Assembly (NCBI GenBank): GCA_044225795.1
Contig: JBGAIF010000001.1
Location: 956,665-1,020,664, forward strand
Source: Nemorincola sp044225795
GTDB taxonomy: Bacteria; Bacteroidota; Bacteroidia; Chitinophagales; Chitinophagaceae
Direction: 5' to 3'
Length of the DNA stretch: 64,000 nt
Shown piece after piece: positions 27,801 through 35,661 of this stretch. Within the stretch, counting starts at the first letter, position 1, and each line of letters begins with the position of its first letter. A program made the translations under genes and the position numbers. Below the pieces are notes generated by a model. It was not told the origin of the DNA and made no database searches. It saw nothing but the letters and a program-made list of their open reading frames with translations.

Positions 27801-28228
27801 GTAGGGTAGTCGCATTTCTGTATCAGGTCATCTATCATACCCTGCAGCCCCATAGCACGGCCGTCGTCAGGCGAATAGATGCGGGTGATGCCGTAAGCTT
27901 CCAGTTCTTTTATCTCCTCGGGCAGTATCACGCCGCCGCCGCCACCGAATATCCTGATGTGCCCGCAACCCGCTTTTTTGAGCAGGTCATACATATATTT
28001 GAAATACTCTACATGACCTCCCTGGTACGAGGTGATGGCTATGCCATTCGCGTCTTCCTGTATCGCGCAATCCACCACTTCCTGCACACTGCGGTCGTGG
28101 CCCAGGTGTATCACTTCTGCTCCGCTGGCCTGCATGATGCGCCTCATGATGTTGATGGACGCGTCATGGCCGTCAAAAAGAGACGCTGCTGTTACCAGGC
28201 GCACTTTATTTTTAGGAGTATAAGACAT
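24842..28228 (-). CDS. icmF: Fused isobutyryl-CoA mutase IcmF
   Basis: 1128 residues in one chain. Residues about 10-140 are a cobalamin-binding domain with the DGHDAS motif, whose His binds cobalt. Residues about 190-410 are a MeaB-like GTPase with Walker A GTGGAGKS, DPTKRKTGGA and the NKFD base-specificity motif. Residues about 560-1100 are the acyl-CoA mutase barrel (EFPYAAGIYPFKREGEDPAR, GNSGVSVCCLDDAKKLY). This order is that of IcmF, where the GTPase serves as built-in chaperone for B12 loading. It rearranges isobutyryl- and butyryl-CoA and related substrates. The start is ATG 28228; the longer frame from 28258 would begin inside the promoter box. Confidence 0.95.
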   Translation of the reverse strand: MSYTPKNKVRLVTAASLFDGHDASINIMRRIMQASGAEVIHLGHDRSVQEVVDCAIQEDANGIAITSYQGGHVEYFKYMYDLLKKAGCGHIRIFGGGGGVILPEEIKELEAYGITRIYSPDDGRAMGLQGMIDDLIQKCDYPTGNQLNGEAGHLKERDVKSIARLISAAENYYDLPETQAAMKKVKELADKTKTPVLGITGTGGAGKSSLVDEVVRRFLLDFKDKHIGIISVDPTKRKTGGALLGDRIRMNAIRNSRVYMRSMATRQSNLAVSKHIHDAVNILKAAGYDLVILETSGIGQSDTQITEHCDLSMYVMTPEYGAATQLEKIDMLDFANIVVINKFDKRGAMDALRDVKKQYQRNHKLFDRKPDDMPVFGTIASQFNDPGTNTMYKSLMDIITNKTGANLHSQYQISDEMSEKIYIIPPARTRYLSEISENNRKYDRWVADQSNVAQKLFSLKKTIETLQGTNVEDKDRLIKTLQEVYSKTELDLDPKNKHLVENWETKKKLFTDEFYTFKVRDKELKIKTHSESLSHLQIPKVAVPKFEAWGEILKWALAENFPGEFPYAAGIYPFKREGEDPARMFAGEGGPERTNKRFHYVSKGMPAKRLSTAFDSVTLYGQDPDHRPDIYGKVGNSGVSVCCLDDAKKLYSGFNLADPKTSVSMTINGPAPTITAFFMNAAIDQQCEIYIKANGLEDEVNKKIDAIYASKGLKRPYYNTYDNSGLPEGNDGLGLMLLGVTGDEVLPRDVYEKIKVETLKSVRGTVQADILKEDQAQNTCIFSTEFSLRVMGDVQQYFIENKVRNFYSVSISGYHIAEAGANPISQLAFTLSNGFTFVEYYLSRGMNIDDFAPNLSFFFSNGIDPEYSVIGRVARRIWAKAMKYKYNGNERSQMLKYHIQTSGRSLHAQEIDFNDIRTTLQALYAIYDNCNSLHTNAYDEAITTPTEESVRRAMAIQLIINKELGLAKNENPLQGSFIIEELTDLVEEAVLTEFDRITERGGVLGAMETMYQRGKIQEESLYYETLKHTGEFPIIGVNTFLSSKGSPTVIPAEVIRSTEEEKEFQITTVENLWKRNEDRSAQVLHDLQQTAIHNQNIFAALIEAVKYCSLGQITKALFEVGGQYRRNM

Positions 28229-28255
28229 ATAATGATTATGATTGAGATTAGGCGG

Positions 28256-28263
28256 CAAAGTTA
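28256..28263 (-). promoter_or_regulatory. -7 promoter box of icmF
   Basis: On the minus strand TAACTTTG, an exact TAnnTTTG match, lies 27 nt upstream of the chosen ATG. Confidence 0.6.
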
Positions 28264-28388
28264 CGAAGTTAGTCGTGTAGTTATATGCCCCTTTTCCCTG
28301 TTTTGTCGCGTATTTCGGGCCGGGATGTAAACTTTATGACACTGAAAAAAATATGTTGCAAATGTTTTCAGTTTTTGGCTATTGCGAC

Positions 28389-28396
28389 TATATTTG
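28389..28396 (+). promoter_or_regulatory. -7 promoter box of the 161-residue secreted protein
   Basis: TATATTTG, exact match, 19 nt before the ATG at 28416. It supports that start over the earlier in-frame TTG at 28353, which lies upstream of the promoter. Confidence 0.6.
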
Positions 28397-28415
28397 TCCG
28401 TATAAATTATCCGAT

Positions 28416-28901
28416 ATGAAAAAATTAGTACTGTTCTTTTTGATCTCCTTCAGTTTCTGTTCTTTCAGCTTCGCTCAGGACTTTTCCTTCGACGAGCTGG
28501 CTAAGCTGAGGTCCTATCATTATCCGAAATTCGAATCTTACGTTCACGATAAAGGTTATGAGCTTAACCACCTCGAGTATAACGACAACTGTACTGTTTT
28601 CCGCAAGGGCAGTAACGTTATATCTTATTGCAACAAATATGACGACGGTTTTTCATACCACAAGCACGTTTCTATCAAGTTCGAAACTGCTGACAAGGCT
28701 CAGTATGAGAAAATAAAGAAAGAAGTGGTTGGCTCTATGGACTACTACAAGACCAAGATGCGCCGCTACACAAATCAGCATTACCTGGAGCACATATATG
28801 TTAACGACGTTATGTCTGTGCACCTGTACGATATCGCTTACCGCAACGACGATCAGCCTTACTACGAGATCGAGATATTCTCTATCTACTCTGGCTATTG
28901 A
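28416..28901 (+). CDS. Secreted protein of unknown function
   Basis: 161 residues with a clear signal peptide (MKKLVLFFLISF, cleavage after FAQ at about residue 21). The mature part is rich in Tyr, His, Lys and Asp, with two Cys (CTVF and YCNKY) that may form a disulfide. I do not recognise the family. It is a single-gene unit with its own promoter and a strong terminator. It lies between icmF (divergent) and a convergent membrane protein gene. Confidence 0.8.
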   Translation: MKKLVLFFLISFSFCSFSFAQDFSFDELAKLRSYHYPKFESYVHDKGYELNHLEYNDNCTVFRKGSNVISYCNKYDDGFSYHKHVSIKFETADKAQYEKIKKEVVGSMDYYKTKMRRYTNQHYLEHIYVNDVMSVHLYDIAYRNDDQPYYEIEIFSIYSGY

Positions 28902-28922
28902 TCGTTGTCAACACTTATACAG

Positions 28923-28952
28923 AAAAGGATACCGCGACCGGTATCCTTTTTT
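28923..28952 (+). terminator. Rho-independent terminator
   Basis: A perfect 12-bp stem (AAAAGGATACCG) with a 4-nt loop, followed by TTTTTT. It ends the secreted-protein gene. Confidence 0.9.
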
Positions 28953-28978
28953 CTTGTCCTCGTAAAAACTACTAACCC

Positions 28979-29458
28979 TCACTCTATGTCATGTCTTTCG
29001 TCCAGCCGTTTGCCTACATAGTCTCTTATCTTTCTCACATAATCGAAATATCCGGTGTAGAGTCGTGCATACAGGCAGCCATAGGTGACTATGCTGATGC
29101 CCATAAGCGTAAAGGTGATCTCCGGTTGCACACCATCATACATCAGCCATAGGGAGGCTGTAAAAAGAAAAGCGCAGAACACCAGCAGCAGCAGCGGCCC
29201 GCCTATATCCAGTCGCCGCATCTTTGACACAATGGTCACGCCGGTCTTGTTTCCGTCCGCTTTTACTTTTATGTAGGTGATCGGCAATGTGGTAATGTCG
29301 TTTATTTGTTCAGCATGGGGTATCACGCGCAGCGAGTTCCCTTTCGCAGAAACTTCAAAATCCAGGTTGTGTATCCTTACGTGGTTGCCACTGAGTTGGC
29401 GTATCACATCTTCTTTCGGGATAGAGGAAAAGAACCTCTGAGTTTTTGTAAAGAGCAT
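28979..29458 (-). CDS. Membrane protein of unknown function
   Basis: 159 residues from ATG 29458. The first 90 residues are soluble with beta character. Two transmembrane segments follow (GGPLLLLVFCAFLFTASLW and FTLMGISIVTYGCLYAR), then a short charged tail. The family is not recognised. It marks the last ordinary gene before the phage island. The upstream longer start (29467) adds three residues and is less likely. Confidence 0.65.
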   Translation of the reverse strand: MLFTKTQRFFSSIPKEDVIRQLSGNHVRIHNLDFEVSAKGNSLRVIPHAEQINDITTLPITYIKVKADGNKTGVTIVSKMRRLDIGGPLLLLVFCAFLFTASLWLMYDGVQPEITFTLMGISIVTYGCLYARLYTGYFDYVRKIRDYVGKRLDERHDIE

Positions 29459-29725
29459 AAGACACATTTTTGAAGGTTAATAATAGGTTGATACTTACAC
29501 CAGTACACGAATTGTGCCAAACTGATCGGCCGCCTTTCTTTTTGTTGATGTTAACACTACTGTGACAATGCCGCAACAGTTTTATCGTTAGTAAAAACAC
29601 TAATATCATGCCTGTAGCCCCGGCAAGGCACCCCTGTTTCCGGTTCCATGTCATAATGTTAAGCGCGGGATATTTACCCGGCAGATTATCAGCCATATAG
29701 CTCTCGTTTTCCTCAAAAGAAATTT

Positions 29726-29769
29726 CTATGATAGTGCACTTTTCGTACTATCATAGACCGCTGGCGGTC
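29726..29769. repeat. Double inverted repeat before the terminase genes
   Basis: CTATGATAGT (29726-29735) and ACTATCATAG (29747-29756) are perfect 10-bp arms with an 11-nt loop. They join directly to a second palindrome, GACCGC-TG-GCGGTC at 29756-29769. It lies 80-120 bp before the small terminase gene in the otherwise empty 390-bp gap from 29459. It could be an operator, a packaging-start or attachment site, or a terminator of something lost. Confidence 0.6.
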
Positions 29770-29846
29770 TATCACAAAAACCCGAATTGTCCATGTCAGA
29801 AATGCGCTTCACCTTTGTTCCGGAATAACAAAAAATAACCCTGTCC

Positions 29847-30287
29847 ATGAGTGAAGAACTGAATTTTGACGAGCGTAGAGAATGGGCCAAGCTGCTCTAC
29901 ACGGTACACAATTATAACCATAAAGACCTGGCACTGGCAGTGAGCGTGGATGAGGCCACAGTAAGGTGCTGGATCCGTGAAGGAGGCTGGGAGGGCATGA
30001 AACGCTCTGCGCTCATCTCAAAGAGTACGCAGCTCGGGCACCTATACAGCATACTGCACAAGCTGGGCGAGAAGACAAAGAATACTGATGAACTGAATCT
30101 CAAAGAGGCCGACCTTGTGCTTAAATACACAGCCGCTATTGAGAACCTTGAAGGTGATACCACCATTGCCGACATCATCGCTGTCTTCGATCCGTTCATG
30201 CGCTGGCTGCGCCGTAAAGACAAACAGCTTGCTAAGCGTATCGTTGTCCACCTCGATGCTTTTATAAAGGAGCGACTGGCAGCATAA
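29847..30287 (+). CDS. Phage terminase small subunit-like protein
   Basis: 146 residues. The N-terminal 60 residues form a helix-turn-helix (HKDLALAVSVDEATVRCWIREGGW) of the kind found in terminase small subunits that recognise the packaging site. The rest is helical and charged, suited to oligomerisation. The assignment rests on this fold and on the large terminase gene about 350 bp downstream; a plain DNA-binding protein is the alternative. ATG 29847 follows an A-rich leader without clear Shine-Dalgarno. Confidence 0.65.
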   Translation: MSEELNFDERREWAKLLYTVHNYNHKDLALAVSVDEATVRCWIREGGWEGMKRSALISKSTQLGHLYSILHKLGEKTKNTDELNLKEADLVLKYTAAIENLEGDTTIADIIAVFDPFMRWLRRKDKQLAKRIVVHLDAFIKERLAA

Positions 30288-30328
30288 TGTTACCGTAAAG
30301 AGTTACAACAGATTTGCATACTCATACG

Positions 30329-30640
30329 CCTGCCCCGGAGGGGCTACCTGTTTGTAGCCACAGGAATGTATCAATAATAAGCGTGCCGTAGGTACGCCCC
30401 ACAATACCACCATGAAACAAACGATCAACGATCACGAAGCCTGCCCCGGAGGGGCTACCTGTTTGTAGCCACAGGGATGTATCAATAACAAGCGTGCCGT
30501 AGGTACGCCCCACAATGTCACCATGAAACAAACGATCAACGATCACGAAGCCTGCCCCGGAGGGGCTACCTGTTTGTAGCCACAGGGATGTGTCAATAAT
30601 AAGCGTGCAGTAGGTACGCCCCACAAATGCCACCATGAAA
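30329..30640 (+). repeat. 111-bp tandem repeat, 2.8 copies, ending in the terminase start codon
   Basis: Copies begin at 30329, 30440 and 30551, with few differences. Each holds a palindromic GCCCCGGAGGGGC joined to a CTACCTGTTTGTAGCC stem. Each copy ends with an ATG context: ATG at 30412, at 30523, and then at 30635, which is the start of the large terminase. The first two ATGs open 18-codon frames that stop at TAG in the next copy. The gene's 5' end has therefore been duplicated twice with its leader. The palindrome is the reverse complement of the repeat unit found near 52 kb. Confidence 0.9.
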
Positions 30641-32179
30641 CGAACAAAAACAGAGAAACAATGGCTATACCGTTGGGAAGAGCTCGTAAAGAACATCCTC
30701 GACACAACAGATATAGACGATGAAGAACCCGAAGAAGAAAAAGAACAAAGAATGATGCGGCTGGAGGCCGAGCCTGAAGAATGGTTCAGGTACTACTTCC
30801 CGCGTTTTGCCTTTGCCACGCCCGCAGTGTTTCACCGGGAGGCGACAAAACGCGTGCTGGAGAATAAGGAGTGGTTTGAGGTGCGTATGTGGAGCAGGGA
30901 ACTGGCGAAGAGTACACGCACCATGATGGAAGTATTGTACCTTGTTTTGGTCGGGCATCCGGAGCCCGGCCATTCTTCAGGTTCGTACCCGGCCCGCTAC
31001 CGCAAGCGGTATGTGCTCATGGTCAGCAACAGCTTCGACAACGCCATACGGCTGCTCATGCCCTACAAGGCCAATCTCGAATACAACCGCCGCATCCTTA
31101 AAGACTATGGTTTGCAGGAGCATGCCGGGTCCTGGCAGTCGGGCGAGTTCATCACGCAGCAGGGTGCTGCTTTCCGTGCCATAGGAGTGGGCCAGAGCCC
31201 CCGCGGCACACGCAATGAGGAAGTGCGCCCCGACGTTATCATCTTCGATGACGTGGACACCGATGCCGATTGTCTGAATACCGAACAGGTGCACAGGAAA
31301 TGGCGCTGGATAGAAGAGGCCGCCATAGGCACACGCTCCGTATCGCAGCCTACCACTATTATTTTTTGCGGCAACCGTATTGCGCTCGACTGTTGTGTGC
31401 AGCGCGCCGTTAATGTCGCTGACCATGTGGAAGAGATCAGTATCCGCGACAAGCAAGGGAATTCCGTTTGGCCGGAAAAGAACACCGAGACAGATATAGA
31501 CCGTGTTCTTAGTCAGAAGAGCTATGCCGCCCAGCAGAAAGAATATTTCAATAACCCTGTCACCGAAGGGTCGGTGTTTAAAAAAATGGCATACAAGCCC
31601 GTGAGGCCGTTGGATGAGTATAGGATGCTCGTATGCTACACCGACCCTTCTTATAAAGACACCAACGATTACAAGGCCACCGTGCTCGTAGGCCGTTGGG
31701 AAAACGAATACCACATTATCAGGTGTTTTCTCGACAGGGCCACAACCGCGCAGATGATCCGGTGGCACTACCGCATCATGGATGAAGTGAAGGACGCGGC
31801 CTGTTATTATTATATGGAAGATGTATTCATGCAGGATGTGATATTGCGGGAGGTCGCAAATGCTGGCACGCGTACCGGAAGGAATATTCCTATCCTGCCC
31901 GACAGGCGGAAGAAGGCCGATAAGTACACGCGCATCGAGTGCCTGCTGGAGCCGCTGCACCGTAATGGCCAGCTTTATTTCAATGTGGCGGAAAAAGACA
32001 ATCCGCATATGCTGCGGCTGGCAGAGCAGTTTGTGGCCTTTGCCCCGGGTGGTCGGGCCCACGACGATGGCCCCGATGCTGTGGAAGGTGCCGTATGGAT
32101 ACTGGATAACAAAGTCCGGGGCGAACCGGCAATTGGTATTTCTTCATTCAGAAGTGACGGAGGAACGAAAAGATTCTGA
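30635..32179 (+). CDS. Phage terminase large subunit
   Basis: 514 residues. The ATPase half has a deviant Walker A WSRELAKST (A91-K92-S93-T94) and Walker B VIIFDD (D205, D206). The nuclease half has an RNase H-like set: Asp in VCYTDPSY, acidic residues in MEDVFMQD, and Asp in AHDDGPDA. This is the packaging motor that cuts and pumps phage DNA. The key residues look intact and the frame is open. No capsid or protease gene is near. The N-terminus begins within the third copy of the 111-bp repeat. Confidence 0.9.
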   Translation: MKRTKTEKQWLYRWEELVKNILDTTDIDDEEPEEEKEQRMMRLEAEPEEWFRYYFPRFAFATPAVFHREATKRVLENKEWFEVRMWSRELAKSTRTMMEVLYLVLVGHPEPGHSSGSYPARYRKRYVLMVSNSFDNAIRLLMPYKANLEYNRRILKDYGLQEHAGSWQSGEFITQQGAAFRAIGVGQSPRGTRNEEVRPDVIIFDDVDTDADCLNTEQVHRKWRWIEEAAIGTRSVSQPTTIIFCGNRIALDCCVQRAVNVADHVEEISIRDKQGNSVWPEKNTETDIDRVLSQKSYAAQQKEYFNNPVTEGSVFKKMAYKPVRPLDEYRMLVCYTDPSYKDTNDYKATVLVGRWENEYHIIRCFLDRATTAQMIRWHYRIMDEVKDAACYYYMEDVFMQDVILREVANAGTRTGRNIPILPDRRKKADKYTRIECLLEPLHRNGQLYFNVAEKDNPHMLRLAEQFVAFAPGGRAHDDGPDAVEGAVWILDNKVRGEPAIGISSFRSDGGTKRF

Positions 32180-32238
32180 CCAACTGTATAGGCTGTGGAT
32201 TGCCAACGGGTGGAATTGTCACATTGTCAAATTGAATT

Positions 32239-32246
32239 TAACTTTG
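32239..32246 (+). promoter_or_regulatory. -7 promoter box of the acidic secreted protein
   Basis: TAACTTTG, an exact match, ends 6 nt before the ATG at 32253, so a leaderless or nearly leaderless transcript is predicted. It gives this gene its own host-type promoter within the phage island. Confidence 0.6.
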
Positions 32247-32252
32247 CATCTT

Positions 32253-32819
32253 ATGAAATATATAAGCACGTTAGTCCTGTTACTTTGTCTCAGCTTTGTA
32301 TCGCTTGCCCAGCAGAAAGATAAAATGAGTCGTGAGGATAAAGATGAAAAGATACAGGCCCGCCAGGGTAGAGTGGATCTGAAGAATGATTATGTCATCT
32401 TCCGTCGCCTCATCGTTGGCTCCCGCGAGTATGCCGATGAGCGCAAGAAGATCCCCGTGTTGCAGAAAACAAACAAAATGGTAAAGGTGGTGGCGGTTAT
32501 TGATTCGGTAGAGTCGGATGAAGAAGCCAAAACGCTTACCGGTTCTATCCGGCAGGATGTAGGCGATAACTCCACTACCATATACGAGATAACATTTGAT
32601 CGTGCACAGAAAAAGATAGTAGGGTTCAGGCGCACCCAGGAAGCGATGGATGCCGATAAGGAAGAGCAGGAGAATAAAGCGGAAAAAGCCGCCGCTGCCG
32701 GGCCTAAGGAAAAAACAGTCGTTAAAAAGAAGAAGACAGATGATGATGATGATGACGCTGACGAAGAAAAACCCGCAAAGCCGACCCATAAAGGCAAGCA
32801 GACCGACGACGACGAATAG
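32253..32819 (+). CDS. Secreted protein with Lys/Asp-rich tail, unknown function
   Basis: 188 residues with a signal peptide (MKYISTLVLLLCLSFVSLAQ, cleavage near residue 20). A compact middle part (about 40-135) has beta strands. The tail is disordered, alternating Lys-rich and Asp-rich blocks, with a run of six Asp encoded by GAT/GAC codons. No phage family is recognised, and it looks like a host-type gene inserted between terminase and the gp36-like gene. ATG 32253 is chosen because the signal peptide starts there; a longer frame from upstream runs through the terminase gene. Confidence 0.75.
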   Translation: MKYISTLVLLLCLSFVSLAQQKDKMSREDKDEKIQARQGRVDLKNDYVIFRRLIVGSREYADERKKIPVLQKTNKMVKVVAVIDSVESDEEAKTLTGSIRQDVGDNSTTIYEITFDRAQKKIVGFRRTQEAMDADKEEQENKAEKAAAAGPKEKTVVKKKKTDDDDDDADEEKPAKPTHKGKQTDDDE

Positions 32820-32946
32820 TCGCAGATATTCTTAGTATTTATTGACCGATACCCCCGTGCTATGCATGAGCTGTGCTCGTGTCTGTAAGCGCACGCCCTT
32901 CACATACACCACATTCCCGTATTTCCACATTATCAAACAGATCACT

Positions 32947-33384
32947 ATGCCAATAATTACCACCGCCGACCTGGCGACAAACATCTATCCCGAGATCATT
33001 AACGAGATCACCCGCAACGACAGCAGTATCGCAGATCGTGCCATTGCCGCTGCCATACAGGAAGCCAAGATGTACCTCAGCCGCTACGACCTGCTGCAGT
33101 TGTTCGGATCAGACGACACAGATGCAACAATACATGATGAATACCTGAATAGCCTGGTAAGGGCCATAGCCTGCTGGCACCTGGTGCTCTTGTCCAATAC
33201 GGGTCTCGATCATGCGGCCTTCCGCACCTCCTACGAAGATGCGCTCAATGCGCTGAAAAGCATCATGGCCGGGCAGGCACAGCCGCAGGGTTGGCCCTAC
33301 CTCGATACTACCGAAACAATACCCGCCCCCGATGGCGACGCCATCTCCTGGCAAAGCAATCCTAAACGAAACAACTTTTATTGA
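32947..33384 (+). CDS. Phage head-completion protein, Mu gp36-like (DUF1320)
   Basis: 145 residues from ATG 32947. The opening MPIITTADLATNIYPEIINEIT and the helical core with LSRYDLLQLFG, and later ARAIACWHL-type helices, match the gp36 family of Mu-like phages, which act in head completion. The C-terminus (PAPDGDAISWQSNPKRNNFY) is typical. A longer frame from 32842 has no supporting features. Confidence 0.8.
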   Translation: MPIITTADLATNIYPEIINEITRNDSSIADRAIAAAIQEAKMYLSRYDLLQLFGSDDTDATIHDEYLNSLVRAIACWHLVLLSNTGLDHAAFRTSYEDALNALKSIMAGQAQPQGWPYLDTTETIPAPDGDAISWQSNPKRNNFY

Positions 33385-33446
33385 TCGCAACGCGGGAACC
33401 GAGATCACTTTTTAATTGATTTCCCGACCAACTAATTAACTAAACA

Positions 33447-33566
33447 ATGTATTTCTCTTATTACGAAGACGGATACGGGCTGCTGTATTTCCGCTCATTC
33501 ATAGATCCCTACAGCCTTATGCTTAGCGAAGGCATTCCCGAGTTGTTCTACATCGGTCTTAATTAG
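33447..33566 (+). CDS. Small protein, 39 residues
   Basis: An open frame with ATG 33447, preceded by an A-rich leader. The product is rich in aromatic residues (FSYYEDGYGLLYF) and has no clear family. It stands in the right direction and position to be a phage island gene between gp36-like and portal. Its TAG stop overlaps the TAA stop of the convergent membrane protein gene. It may be a chance frame, but its composition is unlike random sequence. Confidence 0.45.
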   Translation: MYFSYYEDGYGLLYFRSFIDPYSLMLSEGIPELFYIGLN

Positions 33567-33919
33567 ATCTGGTGGGTGAACCACGCAAATGCAAAAAGTA
33601 ATGCGCCTGAAATGGAATACAGGATAAGCGGTCGCAATTGCGGTTTAATATCTATTTCTTCCGAAAGTTTATGAAGCGGTAACATCATTCTGAAATTGAT
33701 GCCAAACATGAGCGCGATAGTGCCAAGGATATAGGGAAACCGGAATAAATAATGGATGTAGATCAGCCGGGGTTCCATTTCTTCCATAAGGATCAATAGT
33801 CCGTATAGAATGAATAGGTTCATCACCGAAACGTAGCTGATGGCGAATACCAGGGAAGCAAGCTTGGACCTGGTCAATTTAAAAATGATCTTATAAACGT
33901 CAGCTATCAGTCGTCTCAC
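33563..33919 (-). CDS. Membrane protein of unknown function
   Basis: 118 residues from GTG 33919, with three hydrophobic segments (about 20-44, 52-72, 95-113). It has no recognised family and no phage-like feature. It interrupts the phage gene order on the opposite strand and has its own -7 box at 33949-33942, so it is likely a host gene or a moron gene carried by the island. Confidence 0.6.
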   Translation of the reverse strand: MRRLIADVYKIIFKLTRSKLASLVFAISYVSVMNLFILYGLLILMEEMEPRLIYIHYLFRFPYILGTIALMFGINFRMMLPLHKLSEEIDIKPQLRPLILYSISGALLFAFAWFTHQI

Positions 33920-33941
33920 AGGCGTTAACTGGTATGAGAAA

Positions 33942-33949
33942 CAAAGATA
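33942..33949 (-). promoter_or_regulatory. -7 promoter box of the small membrane protein
   Basis: On the minus strand TATCTTTG, an exact match, 22 nt before the GTG start. Confidence 0.5.
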
Positions 33950-33973
33950 TAATATTCAGCTAAATAATGACTT

Positions 33974-35095
33974 ATGATAACAACACACAAATCACCCAAT
34001 AAACCCGGCAACGTCATCGTCAACGAACTGAATGTACGCTCTGCCGATAGGGGAAGAAAGGATATCTCTACGTGGCGCCATGCGCTCATTAGTGCCGAGT
34101 CAGTTACATTTCCCAACCGCTCCCGGCTATATGATCTATATGAGGATATACTGCTCGACGGCCATCTGTCCGGCGTTATAGCCAAGCGCATAGATGCCGT
34201 ATTGAACAAAGACCTTTATTTCGAAACCGGAGGAAGAAGAAATGAAGCGTTCTCAGGGCTCATCAGGTCTTTATTGTTCCGCGACCTTATTCGTGCGGTC
34301 ATGGAAACACAGCTTTGGGGTATTTCTGGTATCGAGTTCATTCCCGGCGGCGAGTTTGGTTACCGGTTGATACCACGCAAGCATATCCGGCCCGACCTGC
34401 AGGTGATCACTTACGAGCAGACAGGAACTGATGGTATCCCGTACACAGGTATGGAAAATGTATGGGTGATGGGCGGGCAAGACGACCTCGGCTTACTCCT
34501 CAAGTGTGCGCCATACAGCTTGTACAAGCGTGGTGGCCTCGCAGACTGGGCACAGTTCATCGAATTGTTCGGCCAGCCCGTTCGCATCATCAAGTACGAT
34601 TCATATGATGAGCAGACAAAACAGGAACTCCGGAAAGTGCTCGATGAGAGTGGTAGCTCTCTATCGCTCATGATACCTCGGCAGGCCGATTTTGAGATAA
34701 AGGATGGAAAGCAGAGCAACAGTGATGGAGATCTTCAGTTGTCCTTTATCAGGGCTTTGAATGAAGAAATGTCTGTGCTCATTCTTGGCAATACCGAGAC
34801 CACATCCAGTAGTTACAGCACAGGCTATGCGCAAAGCAAGATACACCTGCAACAGCAGTTCGAGATCACAAAGAGTGATCTTGTCTATGTCGCTGCCATG
34901 CTCAACAGCCCCTCCTTCATTTCAATATTGCGCACCTATGGATTCCCGGTGCAGGATGGTTGTTTCGTCTATTCGAAGGATATGGATGTGGACTACCTCA
35001 AAGCCCGTATAGCCGTGGATAAAGAAGTGGCCAAGCAGGTAAATATCCCCACCGGTTATTGGTTCGAGACCTACGGCATCACGCCAACTGAATGA
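33974..35095 (+). CDS. Phage portal protein, Mu gp29-like (DUF935)
   Basis: 373 residues. The helical N-terminal half (RLYDLYEDILLDGHLSGVIAKR) and the core with QPVRIIKYD, and later LGNTETTSSSY and AQSKIHLQQ, match the gp29 portal family of Mu-like phages. Portals form the ring through which DNA enters the capsid and to which terminase docks. The protein is somewhat shorter than Mu gp29, and the C-terminal end seems to be missing. The reading frame is intact. Confidence 0.85.
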   Translation: MITTHKSPNKPGNVIVNELNVRSADRGRKDISTWRHALISAESVTFPNRSRLYDLYEDILLDGHLSGVIAKRIDAVLNKDLYFETGGRRNEAFSGLIRSLLFRDLIRAVMETQLWGISGIEFIPGGEFGYRLIPRKHIRPDLQVITYEQTGTDGIPYTGMENVWVMGGQDDLGLLLKCAPYSLYKRGGLADWAQFIELFGQPVRIIKYDSYDEQTKQELRKVLDESGSSLSLMIPRQADFEIKDGKQSNSDGDLQLSFIRALNEEMSVLILGNTETTSSSYSTGYAQSKIHLQQQFEITKSDLVYVAAMLNSPSFISILRTYGFPVQDGCFVYSKDMDVDYLKARIAVDKEVAKQVNIPTGYWFETYGITPTE

Positions 35096-35144
35096 TTTCT
35101 ATGTTTCCGTTATTACTTTATTATCAGATTGTCAAATTAATAGA

Positions 35145-35651
35145 ATGAACTCTCCATTTGCCAATATATTTACCTCCGTCCAGCAACGCATAGCTGCAGA
35201 AGTGACGGCTGTCAGTTTTATAGACCAGGACCTGGGCCAGTTAAGAGCGGGCATACGCCCGCCGGTGTCATGGCCCTGTGTGCTCATCGACTTTGAGGAT
35301 TTCACATTTTCCGATCTCGGGGAAAATGTGCAGATAGCAACAGGTACCGTAGTGCTGCGCCTCGGCTTTGCGCCATACAGTGGCACTTCGCAGCTTACGC
35401 CCACACAATGGCAGCAACTGGCCCTCGGTTATTATGATATTGAATGGTCGCTGCATAAGGCCATGCAAGGCTGGTCGCCGGGCAGCAGTTATGGCGCACT
35501 TTGCCGCACAGACGCGACCACACAAAAGAGGAACGATAACTACCGTGTCCGCGAGATACGCTACAGCATCTCCTTCGACGATTATAGCACCAGGCATACA
35601 TTGCAGTATGTACCCGCTACGTTGGTGGTAACTGATGAAATAAACCTGTGA
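35145..35651 (+). CDS. Phage tail-completion protein, gp37-like
   Basis: 168 residues from ATG 35145. The opening MNSPFANIFTSVQQRI, the central PCVLIDFEDFTFSDLG, and the C-terminal REIRYSISFDD strands fit the gp37/tail-terminator group of Mu-like phages. Its place directly behind the portal supports this. The assignment rests mainly on context, so a general phage head-tail joining protein is the safe statement. Confidence 0.55.
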   Translation: MNSPFANIFTSVQQRIAAEVTAVSFIDQDLGQLRAGIRPPVSWPCVLIDFEDFTFSDLGENVQIATGTVVLRLGFAPYSGTSQLTPTQWQQLALGYYDIEWSLHKAMQGWSPGSSYGALCRTDATTQKRNDNYRVREIRYSISFDDYSTRHTLQYVPATLVVTDEINL

Positions 35652-35661
35652 TCTTGGTGGG

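Noticed and set aside
27005..28330. Long open frame (441 codons) on the plus strand inside icmF
   Set aside because: It is antisense to a protein with clear motifs along its whole length. Its product is rich in His, Arg, Val and Tyr, with no recognisable domain, as expected from codon bias of the real gene.
28353..28415. Longer start for the 161-residue secreted protein
   Set aside because: The extension covers the promoter box and would bury the signal peptide inside the protein.
30977..32062. Open frame of 361 codons antisense to the large terminase
   Set aside because: The plus-strand frame has Walker and nuclease motifs. The reverse product has no domain and no promoter.
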